A DNA stretch of 64,000 nt from Chrysomallon squamiferum. Taxonomy: Eukaryota > Mollusca > Gastropoda > Neomphalida > Peltospiridae. The notes beneath the pieces are model-generated. The model was given only the letters and a program-made list of their open reading frames with translations. It ran no database searches and was not told where the DNA came from. The position numbers and the translations under genes are program-made. Position 1 is the stretch's first letter, and each line of letters opens with the position of its first letter. Of this stretch, positions 45,533 to 64,000 are shown in pieces. The DNA lies in assembly GCA_012295275.1 (NCBI GenBank), contig CM022665.1, positions 44,166,152 to 44,230,151 on the forward strand. The letters run 5' to 3'.

Positions 45533-45575
45533 ATTAAAATTTAATATTAAATGTGATGTTGCATTTGTCTGTGTT
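45533..45575 (+). terminator. Candidate poly(A) signal of the CNG gene
   Basis: attaaa occurs at 45533-45538 and 45546-45551, followed immediately by GT-rich sequence (tgtgatgttgcatttgtctg). This is a variant signal with a good downstream element, about 100 bp after the stop codon. No canonical aataaa lies closer. Confidence 0.4.
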
Positions 45576-45589
45576 TATACTCTTATTTT

Positions 45590-45593
<4 letters not shown>

Positions 45594-45654
<61 letters not shown>

Positions 45655-45845
45655 GCTTTATTTGTCTCATTCTCTCTATCTATCTCTCTTGCTATCGCTC
45701 TCTTTCTCCTTCTAACTCTTTCTTTATATTTCTTTGTATCTCTCTCTCACTCGGTCTCCAGTTCTATTCCAAACGAACTAAGAAATAAATATCAGCTCTA
45801 TACATTGAACTTTAGCATCGTTTTTTATATAAATAATCTGAAATG

Positions 45846-45917
<72 letters not shown>
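45594..45917. repeat. (CT)n ... (GA)n inverted pair downstream of CNG stop
   Basis: 57 bp of ct (45594-45650) and 69 bp of ga (45849-45917) are separated by about 200 bp. They are reverse complements of each other, so a transcript crossing both could form a perfect stem of more than 50 bp. Confidence 0.95.
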
Positions 45918-45920
<3 letters not shown>

Positions 45921-46288
45921 ATAATGTCTAACACAATTTTTTTAGTCACAAAACTAAATGTTAACAAAAAGGCATCTTTGAAGCGTAATTAAAACTGTAC
46001 GAATTGAAAGTGTAACAGAAGAACCATAACTATTAAATTATATCTAACAGTCCAGATTAACCAACTGACAGAAAACCAAGTTCATCTTTATCGGAAATTA
46101 ATCGTCTACAGATTTCATTGTAATAATAAATAATAAAATATGAAATTTATTCAAGTCAGGTTTACGCAAAATGAATTAAAATGAAAAAAGAAAAAAAAAA
46201 GAAAAATAATGGTTTGACGGTTTCGAATCTTTGCCGATTTCGGATTCTGAGAAAAGGCTTGTCTTGTTTCTTTAATTAATTTAGTGTG

Positions 46289-46361
<73 letters not shown>

Positions 46362-47109
46362 GTGTGTGTGTAAATTGAAAATGTTCACGTATCTACGGTG
46401 ATCGTTAGTTATAATTAAATTACTTTTCTGCTGTCTTAGTGCACACATAAACACACACACACACACACGCACACACACACGTACACACACACTTACACTG
46501 AAATAGACAATGACCTATAATTGTACAAGCTGGCTTCAATCCAACAGAAACTATCATATGTGTTCAGTAAACACTGGTAGTGTTAACAGTAAAGTTTATT
46601 TGTTCAATGTTACTGACTTGGAATACTGCCAGTGAATATTTTTACATATTCGTCTGAAAACTGCATATTAGCATCTGAAATAAATTATTAAAATAAAAAT
46701 TAAAGGAAGAAAGAAAGAAAAATAACAATATTTTCTGATGTTGTAATACCAATATATCAGTAAATAATAATAATGATTTGATAATATACTATATTAACTA
46801 TATAATGTCACATTAACCTTTATATTTTATTATGATTAGTAAATTATATCTCATTAAGCATTTTTGAAAACATTATTGTTTGCTTTATTTTAGGTTGTTT
46901 TGGGAGAGACTGTTTGTTTTTTGTTGGGATTTTTGTTCGTTGTCGTTGTTTTAATATGGCTTTTGATAAACACTTTAAAAATGGTGACTTAATCGATTTC
47001 TTTTAATTTATTTATTTATTTACTTATTTATTTATTATTAAGGAAATCGATTTAAATTTTTTTTTTAACAGATACGGTTATGCTAATAATTATTGTATGT
47101 ATAAATACG

Positions 47110-47145
<36 letters not shown>

Positions 47146-47368
47146 TACATACAAAAATATTTATACACTTTATCAAGCCTGCCAGATAACATATATTCAT
47201 AATTGTGACTAAAAAAAACAAAAAACAAAATACAAAACAAAAAACTAAATAAATAAGATAAAAATAAAAATATCTGTCGTTGTGAAACATATAGAAATTT
47301 CATAAATATTATATTTGCATTTTTATTGAAAGAAACACTGAAATATCTAACCCTTGTTTTCTGTTTTT

Positions 47369-47402
<34 letters not shown>

Positions 47403-48002
47403 GTTTTTGTTGTTGCTGCTGCTGCTTCTTTTTCTGTTCTGAATGTCTTTACTTACCTATTAATTTAATAACTTACTTTCTTTATTACTTATTTATTTAT
47501 TAAGAACTTTAAATATTTAGTTTGTTACTTTAGTATAAGCTGGGGGAGGGTGTTTTTGTTGTTTGTTGTTGTTCAGTTTATTCCAGACAGAGTAATATTT
47601 CTTGTGGGTTGTTGTTGTTGTTGTTGAAAACAAGCATTTAATATATATCGATGTTCTTGTGGTGGTAGTGGTTATAAGTGGTTTTCAATGTCAACCAGAA
47701 TTTATTTTTTATTTATTTATTTTAATATTTTTATTTCATATAATGTCGATGTATTACTTATCGTTTTATTTTACATTGTCGTATATTCAGTTTTAAATTT
47801 AGTCATTACAGTTAACACACTAGTATCGTTTCACTATTATAATTATTATATTCAAATGAAGTTTCATTGGACTGGATTATTCCACGACCATCACACCCCT
47901 CACATATTAGGATGGACTGTCCCACTGTCTGACTTCCGCAAGCTCTTCTCCGTTCATCTTCCCTAAATTTCTCTCCTCTTCTGTTTTTTCTATTCGGAAC
48001 AG
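45918..48002. other. Intergenic region between CNG and esterase genes
   Basis: Holds a gt microsatellite at 46296-46371 and a ca run at 46450-46490, an aaag run near 46705, a gc/ca run at 47110-47145, a T tract at 47367-47400 and gtt repeats. The last 130 bp (47880-48002) are pyrimidine-rich and end in attcggaacag, which could be a 5' UTR acceptor for the esterase gene. Confidence 0.5.
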
Positions 48003-48024
48003 TTCTTTTTCAAACGACGTAAAC

Positions 48025-56155
<8,131 letters not shown>

Positions 56156-56194
56156 TCAGAAATGGGGAAAAAAAAGAACACAAGTGATGAAAGA

Positions 56195-56200
56195 AATAAA
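56195..56200 (+). terminator. Candidate poly(A) signal of the esterase gene
   Basis: aataaa lies 40 bp after the stop codon, with a genomic A tract 20 bp further on. The A tract would also cause internal oligo-dT priming, so cDNA ends here need care. Confidence 0.5.
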
Positions 56201-56239
56201 GCAAAAATCTTAAGAAACTGAAAAAAAAAAAAAAAAAAA

Positions 56240-56720
56240 TTGCATATGATCATCGAAGCATAGCAGTTTGACATAATGCTGTATTTCTTTAGCATATTAT
56301 GTTACGAATCCATTGTGTTCTTATTAGGTTTCATCGATATTTTTTTTTTTTTTTTTTTTTTTGTATTGTTATGTTTTTTTTTTTTTTTTTTTTTTGAATG
56401 TGGCGTCAAATCGTTTGTAAAATGTTGTTTATTTGACTCACACCAGCTCGTGGTAATTGTTAACGCGATTGTGTTTTCTTGTTGCTAAATTTAATAATTT
56501 TTACAAATATGGAATTATATATATTTTTTTTTTTTTTTTTTGCTTTGTTGATTTTTATATACTGCCATATTTTTGTTGTATTTTATTATTCATTGCTACA
56601 TAGTAATTGTTAATTATTAGAAACAAAAAGTTTTGTACAGATATAAGGTGTGTGTAAAACTGATGCACATATTAAGGTCAGTGAACAAATGATGTGAAAT
56701 TATGCAAGTAATTTAATTGT
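56240..56720. other. Intergenic, T-tract-rich
   Basis: Long T tracts near 56340-56363, 56375-56395 and 56525-56541. No gene is seen. Confidence 0.5.
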
Positions 56721-57155
56721 CCCAGGAATATTTATGTATGTTAGAAAATCCAATATATTCATTAGATTCCAGGAATATTTTTTATGTTAGAAAATCTGAT
56801 ATATTCATTAGATTCCAGGAATATTTGTTTATGTTAGAAAATCTGTTATATTCATTAGATTCCAGAAATATTTGTTTATGTTAGAAAATCCAATATATAC
56901 ATTAGATTCCAGGAATATTTGTTTATGTTAGAAAATCCAATATATTCATTAGATTCCAGGAATATTTGTTTATGTTAGAAAATCCAATATTTCATTAGAT
57001 TCAGGAATATTAGATTGTTAGAAAATTTGTTACATTCATTAGATTCCAGGAATATTTGTTTATGTTAGAAAATTTGTTACATTCATTAGATTCCAGGAAT
57101 ATTTGTTTATGTTAGAAAATGAGATACATTCACTAGATCCTGGGAATATTTACGA
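56721..57155. repeat. ~46 bp minisatellite (about nine copies)
   Basis: Unit attagattccaggaatatttg tttatgttagaaaatccaatatattc, with variants ctgatatattc and ttgttacattc and one truncated copy near 57000. It lies about 570 bp after the esterase stop codon. Confidence 0.93.
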
Positions 57156-57159
57156 ATGT

Positions 57160-57756
57160 GAGAAACTTTTCTTTCATTATTGAAAGCCATCCATTAAATA
57201 TGAACAAACAAAATCAGGTATTTTCTACAATCCAGCTGCAATTTTTTTTTTTTTTTTATCTTCTATATTTGACCATTAGCCCTTCCAGTGAATTAGCACC
57301 CCTGCATTTTTTTGATGGACCAAACTGGTGTAATTTTGCGACTGATTTTCATAACTGAGACAGAAAAGATGCACAGACAACTTCAACATGCTTTAGATAA
57401 ATTTCACCATTTTCGATGTTAGGAATTTTTATTTTCTGCTCCAAGCTTTTAAACAGTTTCCAAGACTGGTATAGCTAAATTAAGGATGGTGGAAATGCCA
57501 GATGTATCATTTAAAACCTAGACTGAATCAGAATACCTCTCACTGAACCTTGCCATTGAACTTGCCATCTGAATCTTATTCTGATTGCTTCGGGGGTAAA
57601 TGTTTTATATCTTCCCCATTTTACTTTGTTCTGGTTGTAACTAGTGATTTTGTTTACAGATAGATTTAGAAAAATAATTAATGGTTACTTAATTTCACAT
57701 CAAATAAATGAAGACCTTTACAACACTCCAGAACAGATAACACTGACTAATTATGA
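57160..57756. other. Intergenic, unassigned
   Basis: Mixed-complexity sequence without splice-bounded frames or RNA genes that I can support. Confidence 0.45.
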
Positions 57757-57905
57757 ATGGGCTATAATCCAGTGGTAAAGTACACACCTTAAACATGATA
57801 CAGGATCAATCTTCCACTCTGCTTTCAGTGAGCTCTTTCACATTCCAACCAGTGCTCCATGATAAGTATATCAGAGACAGTAGTATAAGTGTACTTAGAA
57901 GCATT
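57757..57905 (+). mobile_element. Decayed tRNA-derived SINE (head and start of body)
   Basis: The head tgggctataatccagtggta aagtac is a tRNA-like A-box region. Then aggatcaatc resembles a decayed B box (ggatcgatcc). The body cacattccaaccagtgctcc atgataagtatatcagag matches the second copy at 50.2 kb. It is truncated after about 150 bp. Confidence 0.65.
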
Positions 57906-59860
57906 AGGCAAGGTGTGTAATTAATAACTATAGTAAAACAACAGTTACATAATTGACAGGTGTCTTCTCAGTACTTAATTTTTAGAAAATATTTTCATCT
58001 AATAACTGTTGATGTTAAATAGATTCAGGTGACTATTCCTTCATTTAGTGAGTTTTCCTTGGAAGCAAATCATGAAATTGTCTTTTTAAAATATTATATA
58101 TTTACATTTGAATTCTAATCACCAGAATTTGTCTGTGGTATAATTATTTTCACAGCATTTCATTCTATTATAATGTAGCTTTTTTACATTTACTGTTGTT
58201 AATTTTTAAACTACATTTAATACACACAACCCAAAACTTACTTTAATATATATATATATATATATAATTTTTTTTTTTAAAGTTATTATTACTATACATG
58301 TTTACAAATTTTTAATATTAAATTATTAGTCGGCACTTCTGATTTTTTTTTTTTTTTTTTTTTTTCTAAATTTAACTTTACATTTTTATCAGAAAACTTT
58401 CATAATTATTTATGATTGTAAAACATTTCACAGTAACTCAAAATTTTATTCCTCTTATCACTTTGCTGTTAGCAAAATTAATCCACTGCCATGATACTGT
58501 ATTTATCTGATAATTGTTAATTTTTTATTTTTTTTGACAAATCTGCAGTCTTGTAATCACATGCACATCTTTTACTTAGAGTTATTGTTCTTACTTGACC
58601 AAAGTTTGTATCAGATTTAACGTTTTTCAGACTCTTGTTCTTGGGATAAAAACAAAGGCTTCTGTAATGTAATTATGCCAATTAATTAATAATGTCATGC
58701 TTTAGTCCTATTAGGGGGATGGTGATAAGATTCATTTGCAGAGCTGATTGACTGATATTTGTAAACAGGGATTCTGAATATAGAGTATTCTGCACTGAAA
58801 TTGTAACAGCATTTTTGGCTGTGTGTGGATTATTAATGTATTGTAGTCTAAATGGGATATTTTTTATTTTTTTTTGTTATGAGTATTAATCATTGATGTT
58901 CAAATTATGATGGAGGATTTGTTTCTGAGTGTTATTATTTAGTAAATGATTAAATGGAAGAATAGTCTGGATAATCTGTGGGCTGAGGAAAAAATAATTA
59001 ATTCATTCTTACCAGACTTGTGAATTTTTTTTCTTCAATTCTTTTATATATTCTTGTATTCTCCGTGCTTCTGCTTTTGTGCTGATGTGGAAACAAGTGA
59101 TCTTTTTAACAAATTATAAATTGCAAGAAGAATCTTCTTCAGAAAGGAAGAAAAAAACACCTGATGCTATTTTTTTCTAATGGTTAAAAAGTCTTTGCAG
59201 GAGAGGGTGTTATTTACTTGCATATAAATGTTTTAAAATTATATCTTTAGTGAGATTGTAATTATTATTATTTTTTTTTTTTTTTAAATGAAATGACTGG
59301 TTGTTGTTACATGTTCTAAAAGAAAAAATTTCATAAATATATTTCATTTACCAGTGCTATGTCCATATAATTTAATATATAATATTGTGTGTGTGGTTGC
59401 ATTGGTCGCACATAACAGTTTTAACTCTGCATTGCTGTGTCTTTGCTCAAGTTAAATGTTTTAAAATTATTAGTCTGGGTTTTTGTGCTTTTTCCACATA
59501 ATTTACACATTTTATCTTAGTTTTATTTACTAATTTTTTTTGGTGCTAAACTGAGAAAAGAATTCCAAGAGAATTGAGTTTATAAAAAATGATGAAAGTT
59601 ATTAGTAACTGTAGTTTTTGCACTCTCTCTACCTTCTTTTCTATATTATATTTTATATATATACTTTTTAATTTCAGAATTTTTCTCTTTATTCTGTCAA
59701 ATATGTTCTTTTGTCCCTGACTATCCTGTGTTTAGTATCAAATAATTAACTCAGTATCCTATGATTACTGTCTATGTACTTCAACAGAACATAGATGAAA
59801 CATATTTTCCTGATTTTAAAACTCATTTTTATCAAAATTCTGTTACAGTTCTTTGAGTCC
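57906..59860. other. Intergenic, unassigned
   Basis: AT-rich sequence with a short ta run at 58247-58265 and T tracts at 58346-58366 and 59270-59286. No coding or RNA gene is recognised on either strand. Confidence 0.5.
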
Positions 59861-59879
59861 ATCCACATTATACTCTTAA

Positions 59880-60170
59880 GATATAATACTGCTTCTCAGC
59901 AATACTCGTAAGACATTTTGAAAAAGAACCAAACTGCCTTTCAAAAATTCCATAACAAAACCTTAGAAAATATTTACTTAAATTTATCCATCTGTGAGTT
60001 CCTCTAGGATACCAGCCATACTTAAGAAACAAGTTAGTTTCAAAAAGCACCAAGCTACTTTTCAGATTTCTCAACAAACAGGTAAAACCATACCAGAAAG
60101 CAATTAAATTTATTTCAGGGTATTCACCACTGAGCTCCTCTGAGTCACCAAAAAACCTAGCTCAGATTCA
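59880..60170. repeat. Imperfect two-copy repeat
   Basis: The blocks at about 59918-60018 and 60038-60160 share ttt(g/c)aaaaagaaccaaactgc-like, ttaaatttat and gtgag(t/c)tcctctaggatacc-like segments in the same order. Divergence is high. Confidence 0.4.
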
Positions 60171-60661
60171 ACTGTTTATAATATCCTTCAGGTGTATGTA
60201 TATAGGCAGCATCTATATTCATAATAATAAGCACTAATCAAGCTATTGTTTTGTGTTCACTGTCTGCCTGCAGTAAGCTATCAAAGCTGAATATATTTTG
60301 TTTTTTATTTAGCTAATCAGATTTATATTTATTATTTTTTTTTTTTTTTTATTGTTTCTTGCGACTTGTAGTTGAGGACAGAGGTAGAAAAAAAAAAAAA
60401 AAAAACAACAACATCAGGACATAATAAAACCGTCAGTATTACCTCCATACTTCATCTGAACTGAGATAAAAACAGTGTCTATTTCTGCTCATTATGTGTA
60501 TCTTTTAGATGCTATCTATAGGCCTCTAATATAATCTGTTTTACATTTTACAAACAATGCATTAAATACTTGCATTTAAACTTGTTGTTCTGTTTTTATT
60601 TACTTATTTGTTGAAGACGTTGGACAAACAAATATGTTCAACATTTATCTTTACATCTATT

Positions 60662-60667
<6 letters not shown>

Positions 60668-60718
<51 letters not shown>
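60668..60718. repeat. (CT)n microsatellite
   Basis: Perfect ct run upstream of the CpG-rich segment. Confidence 0.97.
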
Positions 60719-60720
<2 letters not shown>

Positions 60721-60849
60721 AGTGGTTGTATAAGCCATTCAAGAGATGAACATAAACTTCAGTATCTGAAGTAGATTATTTTAACTTTAACTAAAGGGCT
60801 ATGGAAACGAAGTCTAATCAGATATCTACAGATCCTGGTAAGAATTTTT

Positions 60850-61069
60850 CTACTTGCGGCAGAAGTCTAGGATTTCGGGAAATCGGATGAGTCGCGCAGT
60901 GATACGTGGCGTCCGTGTGTTGCAGTCACGTGTACGACGTGAACCGCGCGGCGTCCTTTGTAGCGCCAGTGCACAGGTCGCAAGGATACCGCAGAATAAC
61001 GAATGGATTCGGACAGGAACTGTAAATAAACATGGCGGACTCTGTACAATGATCTTGAAAATTGTGCAG
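60850..61069 (+). promoter_or_regulatory. CpG-rich segment with possible first exon on plus strand
   Basis: The segment is GC- and CpG-rich (for example cgtgaaccgcgcggcgtcc at about 60938) within AT-rich DNA. It contains aacatggcgga (about 61029-61039), resembling the YY1-type AAnATGGCGG element often found just downstream of transcription starts. A good donor follows (gtgcag|gtaaga at 61070). The ATG frame there stops after six codons. A non-coding or 5' UTR first exon is possible; its transcript would run antisense through the downstream esterase. An unmethylated CpG remnant of a transposon is an alternative. Confidence 0.35.
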
Positions 61070-61828
61070 GTAAGATTTCCTTGGGGTGTAGGTGTCGAAC
61101 GATTCGAGGGGCCCAAAATCGTATGGTAATTATTTTACACTGGCAGCATGTTGCAGACTGTTGTCTTAGTCCCTTCTAGGATCGTGAGCAATAATGTACA
61201 AGCTCACCTAACTGCTCCAAAACAAAGCCTAAGAACCTGGTTGTGTATAGGATCTAGCATCTGTAAGCTGAGCCAAACAAAATCAAGCCAATTATCCAGT
61301 TTAGCTCTGAGCATTTTGCCAAATCGTTTTAAAATATTAAGGCCCTTTATGACCTTCTATTTAGTATGCTGTAGATGAGGTACAAAGGATGGCCTCTTAT
61401 CAAATATAACCAACAGAAAATTTGGTTTCCTCCACATCAGGATTTGCACATTTATCCTGAAATAATAGGGATGTCTAAATAAATAAATAAAATAAAGTTA
61501 AAAAACAAACGTAAAAGTAACTGTTTTGAGGTCCGTGTATAGTTTATCATTCATACAAGTATGAAATAAAACTAATCATTAAAAAATTTGATTATTAATA
61601 ACTTTCGGCTTCAGCAGTTGTTACAAAATAAAATTCGTAACAAAATGTAACAAACTGTCAAGTTTGAATTTACCCAGACGATATGTCCATGGACACACCC
61701 TTTTTCGTGAAATTTCGGCCAAATCATTCGGGATCAATACATTAATTTGAAACTTATATCCCGATATAATCTGTAGCTCCTGCAGAAGATAATTTTATTA
61801 CTGTTGTTGTCGTTGTTATTATTATTGC

Positions 61829-61891
<63 letters not shown>

Positions 61892-62367
61892 TACTACTAC
61901 TACTGCTACTACTACTACTATTTCTATTCTCGTTTTTTTTTTTTTTTTTTTTTTACTTTAAATAAAAAAAAAAATAAAAAAATAAAAATCCCTCGTAAAA
62001 TTGCAGCCATGTAAGATCTCCTTGGTGGCGAGCTCTGGCGACAAATAAGAACTTTACGTCTGTACCTAAGAGAAGTAACTCTTACACACAAATGTATAAT
62101 TTACTTTCAGACACAGAGCAATATGGGTAGCAAATAGATACAATTTCTGCATGATTTTGTCAACTGATTTATTTTATATACGGTTTATCTTACAAAAATT
62201 TATTTTTTAGAAATGTATATATAATCGATTTCCTTGATAATATAATTGTGGTTTGATCTTGCTGGAAAGAATATAAATATTTTTGTTACTGTAACTCTTC
62301 ATCTATTATTTATATAGGCTGTATATGACTAATTATGTCAAATCGATTTCTTCTGGAATATCGTTTG
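61070..62367. other. Intergenic region before the minus-strand esterase 3' end
   Basis: 61140-61760 is non-repetitive but unassigned. 61810-61925 is an att/act microsatellite, followed by T and A tracts to 61990. On the minus strand a ttt-att (aataaa reversed) at 62168-62173 could be the poly(A) signal of the minus-strand esterase, about 195 bp after its stop. Confidence 0.45.
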
Positions 62368-62444
62368 TCAGCGAGATGAACTGAACCTTTTAACGAAGTT
62401 AATAATTGGTCTGTATGCTTCATCGCAAAGTTCCTTAAAGTGCC
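62368..62444 (-). CDS. Minus-strand esterase last exon
   Basis: Completes Gly then HFKELCDEAYRPIINFVKRF SSSR and tga. The acceptor cccgtttcag reads on the minus strand. 77 bp against 74 bp in the paralogue. Confidence 0.92.
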
Positions 62445-63222
62445 CTGAAACGGGAAAAAAAGAAAGAAAAGGATATTAAATTTTAATTAATGACAATATT
62501 TATTTCCTTGTTCTTGTTTTTTCTTTCTTGTTTTCTTTCTCTCTTTTCTAAACCAAAGAGAAGAAAACAACAGAGAAGATATGTTTTGTAAAATAAAAAG
62601 TTAATGACTGAATTAGAAAAACATCAATTACAAGTTACAGAGGCAGAACTGGGACTTCAGAAAGAAGACTGATGCTGCTGGGTAAAAAGCAGACGGTAAG
62701 TCTGTGAATGTGCGTTCTTATACATACGTTAGCTTTAACATATTATTTAAACTGTCTTTTTGTTTTAAACATAAACCGCAAATGCTTAGAAAAACAACAA
62801 TAACAACAACAAAAAACACACATACAGACGCACACACTTTTGTTTTAAGATCTATTTTTTACCTGGTAAATTGAAGAAACCATGAGGAGCGCCTTTAATT
62901 AGAACACATTCTGTGGCGACATTTGCACTGTCAAGTTTTTCTCTGTATGCTAGAAAATTAATATTGTTATTTTATAAGACAGATATTTCTTTCTGTGTCT
63001 CAGTGTGTTTGTGTGTTAAAGCTAAACAATAAATAAATAAGTAATTAAAATAATAATAATAATAAAATAAAATAAATAATAAAAAAGGCGGGGTGCCATT
63101 TGTGAGTGCACTTTGACTGATAATGTATGTGAATCGTTCTATTTCATGATGTAAACGTAATTTTAATTTTAAAAAAAAAAAAAAAAAAAAATGCGACGTT
63201 AAGCCATACAAAAAGAAAATTA

Positions 63223-63284
<62 letters not shown>

Positions 63285-63744
63285 ATGTTTTCTAATTAAC
63301 TCACCGTAACCAATATCTCTGAGGGGATCTATTTCTGCGAGAACAAACAGTGTGGGTGGCAGGTGGCTGAAGTCTGGTCGAAGCACTGGGGAAATTTTAG
63401 GATCGGCTTTTTGTTCATTGTTCTTCAGACTCAGATCAAAAAACCTTTCAAATAAAGTAATTGATCTTCGTATTTTCGTAAGCAATTTCATTTCATTTAT
63501 TTATTTATTCGTTTGTTTGATTTTTTGTATAGTTTTATTTATTATATATATATTTTTTTACATTTATTTTTTTTACTTTGAAAAAATAATTGTGTGTGTG
63601 TGTGTGTGTGTTTTACATGTTCATTCACTGATTTGATTCTTAATGTTACCAGTCAATGACGGTTTTGTTGACACCAGGTGCGGTAGCAAACTCCTGGAAA
63701 CTAGGAACTAAACACCTCATATCACACATTGGGTATATTAGTAT
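62368..63744 (-). CDS. Paralogous HSL-family carboxylesterase, 3' part (four exons)
   Basis: Minus-strand join in order of translation: 63744-63650, 63444-63305, 62949-62863, 62444-62368 (stop tga 62370-62368). All GT-AG, continuous phase, about 132 residues. Exon lengths 95, 140 and 87 bp are identical to exons 5-7 of the plus-strand esterase, and the splice phases agree. Shared motifs: ILIYPxxDxR, TLF(V/I)xAE(I/L)DPLRD with the catalytic Asp, GA(P/V)HG(F/Y) with the catalytic His, GHFKEL. The C-terminus (FVKRFSSSR) differs. The HGGG and GxSxG exons must lie beyond base 64000, as they are not in the last 256 bases. Probably a functional tandem-inverted duplicate; only the 3' part can be judged, and it has no stop or frameshift. 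Confidence 0.93.
62863..62949 (-). CDS. Minus-strand esterase exon (equivalent to exon 7, catalytic His)
   Basis: Completes Ala then YREKLDSANVATECVLIKGA PHGFFNLP and a split Gly, donor g|gtaaaa. PHGF holds the triad His and is closer to the family consensus than VHGY in the plus-strand gene. Confidence 0.92.
63231..63280. repeat. (AG)n microsatellite in minus-strand esterase intron
   Basis: Perfect ag run that reads as ct on the coding strand of the minus-strand gene, beginning 24 bp after the donor of the 63444-63305 exon. Confidence 0.97.
63305..63444 (-). CDS. Minus-strand esterase exon (equivalent to exon 6, catalytic Asp)
   Basis: FFDLSLKNNEQKADPKISPV LRPDFSHLPPTLFVLAEIDP LRDIGY then a split codon, donor g|gtgagt. 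The acceptor tttatttgaaag has a weak pyrimidine tract, but it is fixed by phase and by the 140 bp length shared with the paralogue. Confidence 0.92.
63650..63744 (-). CDS. Minus-strand esterase exon (equivalent to exon 5)
   Basis: ILIYPMCDMRCLVPSFQEFA TAPGVNKTVID and a split Trp. The acceptor tgtttcag and donor tg|gtaaca read on the minus strand. Confidence 0.9.
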
Positions 63745-64000
63745 CTGAAACACAAGTCAAGGTTACGGTAATTTTATATATTAACCTGGTTTTTTGTGGA
63801 GGGATTTGTATTTACAGGGTTATATTTATTTATATCATTTGTTTCTGAGAAGGAGTTTTAAAGAAAAAAATTATTATTACTAATATTAGTAGTAGTAGTA
63901 TTAGAATTAGTTTTATGTGCGTATTTCTAGAGGTTTTATTTCTTCTTTTATTTTTCTTAATTATAGTTACTTATTTATTTATTAAATAGCTTGTTTGCTT
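63745..64000. other. Intron of the minus-strand esterase
   Basis: AT-rich with a short tag run (63885-63905). No exon encoding the nucleophile serine motif is present. Confidence 0.6.

Noticed and set aside
56195-56239. AATAAA followed by a genomic A tract, suggesting a retrocopy
   Set aside because: The gene has seven introns with good splice sites, so it is not processed. A tracts are frequent in this window.
60854-61129. Plus-strand 91-codon frame and minus-strand frames in the CpG-rich segment
   Set aside because: They are open because of GC-rich composition, and no family resemblance is seen. The good donor at 61070 and promoter-like features suit a non-coding first exon better.

Overview
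The window is eukaryotic nuclear DNA, most likely from a mollusc. Genes are broken into short exons with GT-AG introns. The intervening DNA is AT-rich and packed with microsatellites (GA, CT, CATA, ATT, TTTA, GT) and minisatellites. Two decayed copies of a tRNA-derived SINE of the type I associate with molluscs lie near 50.2 kb and 57.8 kb. No prokaryotic features (operons, ribosome binding sites, CRISPR) are present.

Four protein-coding genes can be supported by exon-by-exon reading with continuous phase. (1) At 1-4874, plus strand, are the last six coding exons of a muscle myosin heavy chain: about 504 residues of coiled-coil rod plus a serine-rich non-helical tailpiece. The stop codon lies directly before a splice donor, so the 3' UTR is probably spliced, with a candidate poly(A) signal near 6735. 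(2) At 26487-45438, plus strand, is a cyclic nucleotide-gated cation channel of CNGA type. It has 22 readable exons, S1-S6, a TTIGE pore filter, a C-linker, a complete cyclic nucleotide-binding domain and a helical C-terminal segment. (3) At 48025-56155, plus strand, is a complete eight-exon, 322-residue cytosolic alpha/beta-hydrolase of the hormone-sensitive-lipase (HSL) / arylacetamide-deacetylase-like family, with HGGG, GSSAG, Asp and His elements. (4) At 62368-63744, minus strand, are the last four exons of a paralogous esterase, arranged tail-to-tail with gene 3. Three of its exons have exactly the same lengths as their counterparts; its 5' part lies beyond the window.

The 20 kb between genes 1 and 2 (about 6.8-26.5 kb) contains no coding exon I can support. 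It holds a 1.5 kb, 28-29 bp minisatellite with internal 227 bp and about 284 bp higher-order duplications. It also holds a candidate Tigger/pogo-like non-autonomous element (13733-14206) and many microsatellites. GC-richer, CpG-containing islands near 27.84-28.2 kb and 60.85-61.07 kb look like promoter or first-exon candidates.

The most unusual observation is in gene 3. Tandem repeat arrays have copied both the 3' splice site of exon 2 (six acceptor copies at 49.6-49.87 kb) and the 5' splice site of exon 3 (six donor-like copies at 50.54-51.05 kb), surrounding real exon edges with near-identical decoys. In the CNG gene, long complementary (GA)n and (CT)n tracts flank individual exons, a geometry that could favour exon circularisation or skipping. 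All exon calls come from reading splice sites, phase and family similarity by eye; no alignments or RNA data were available.
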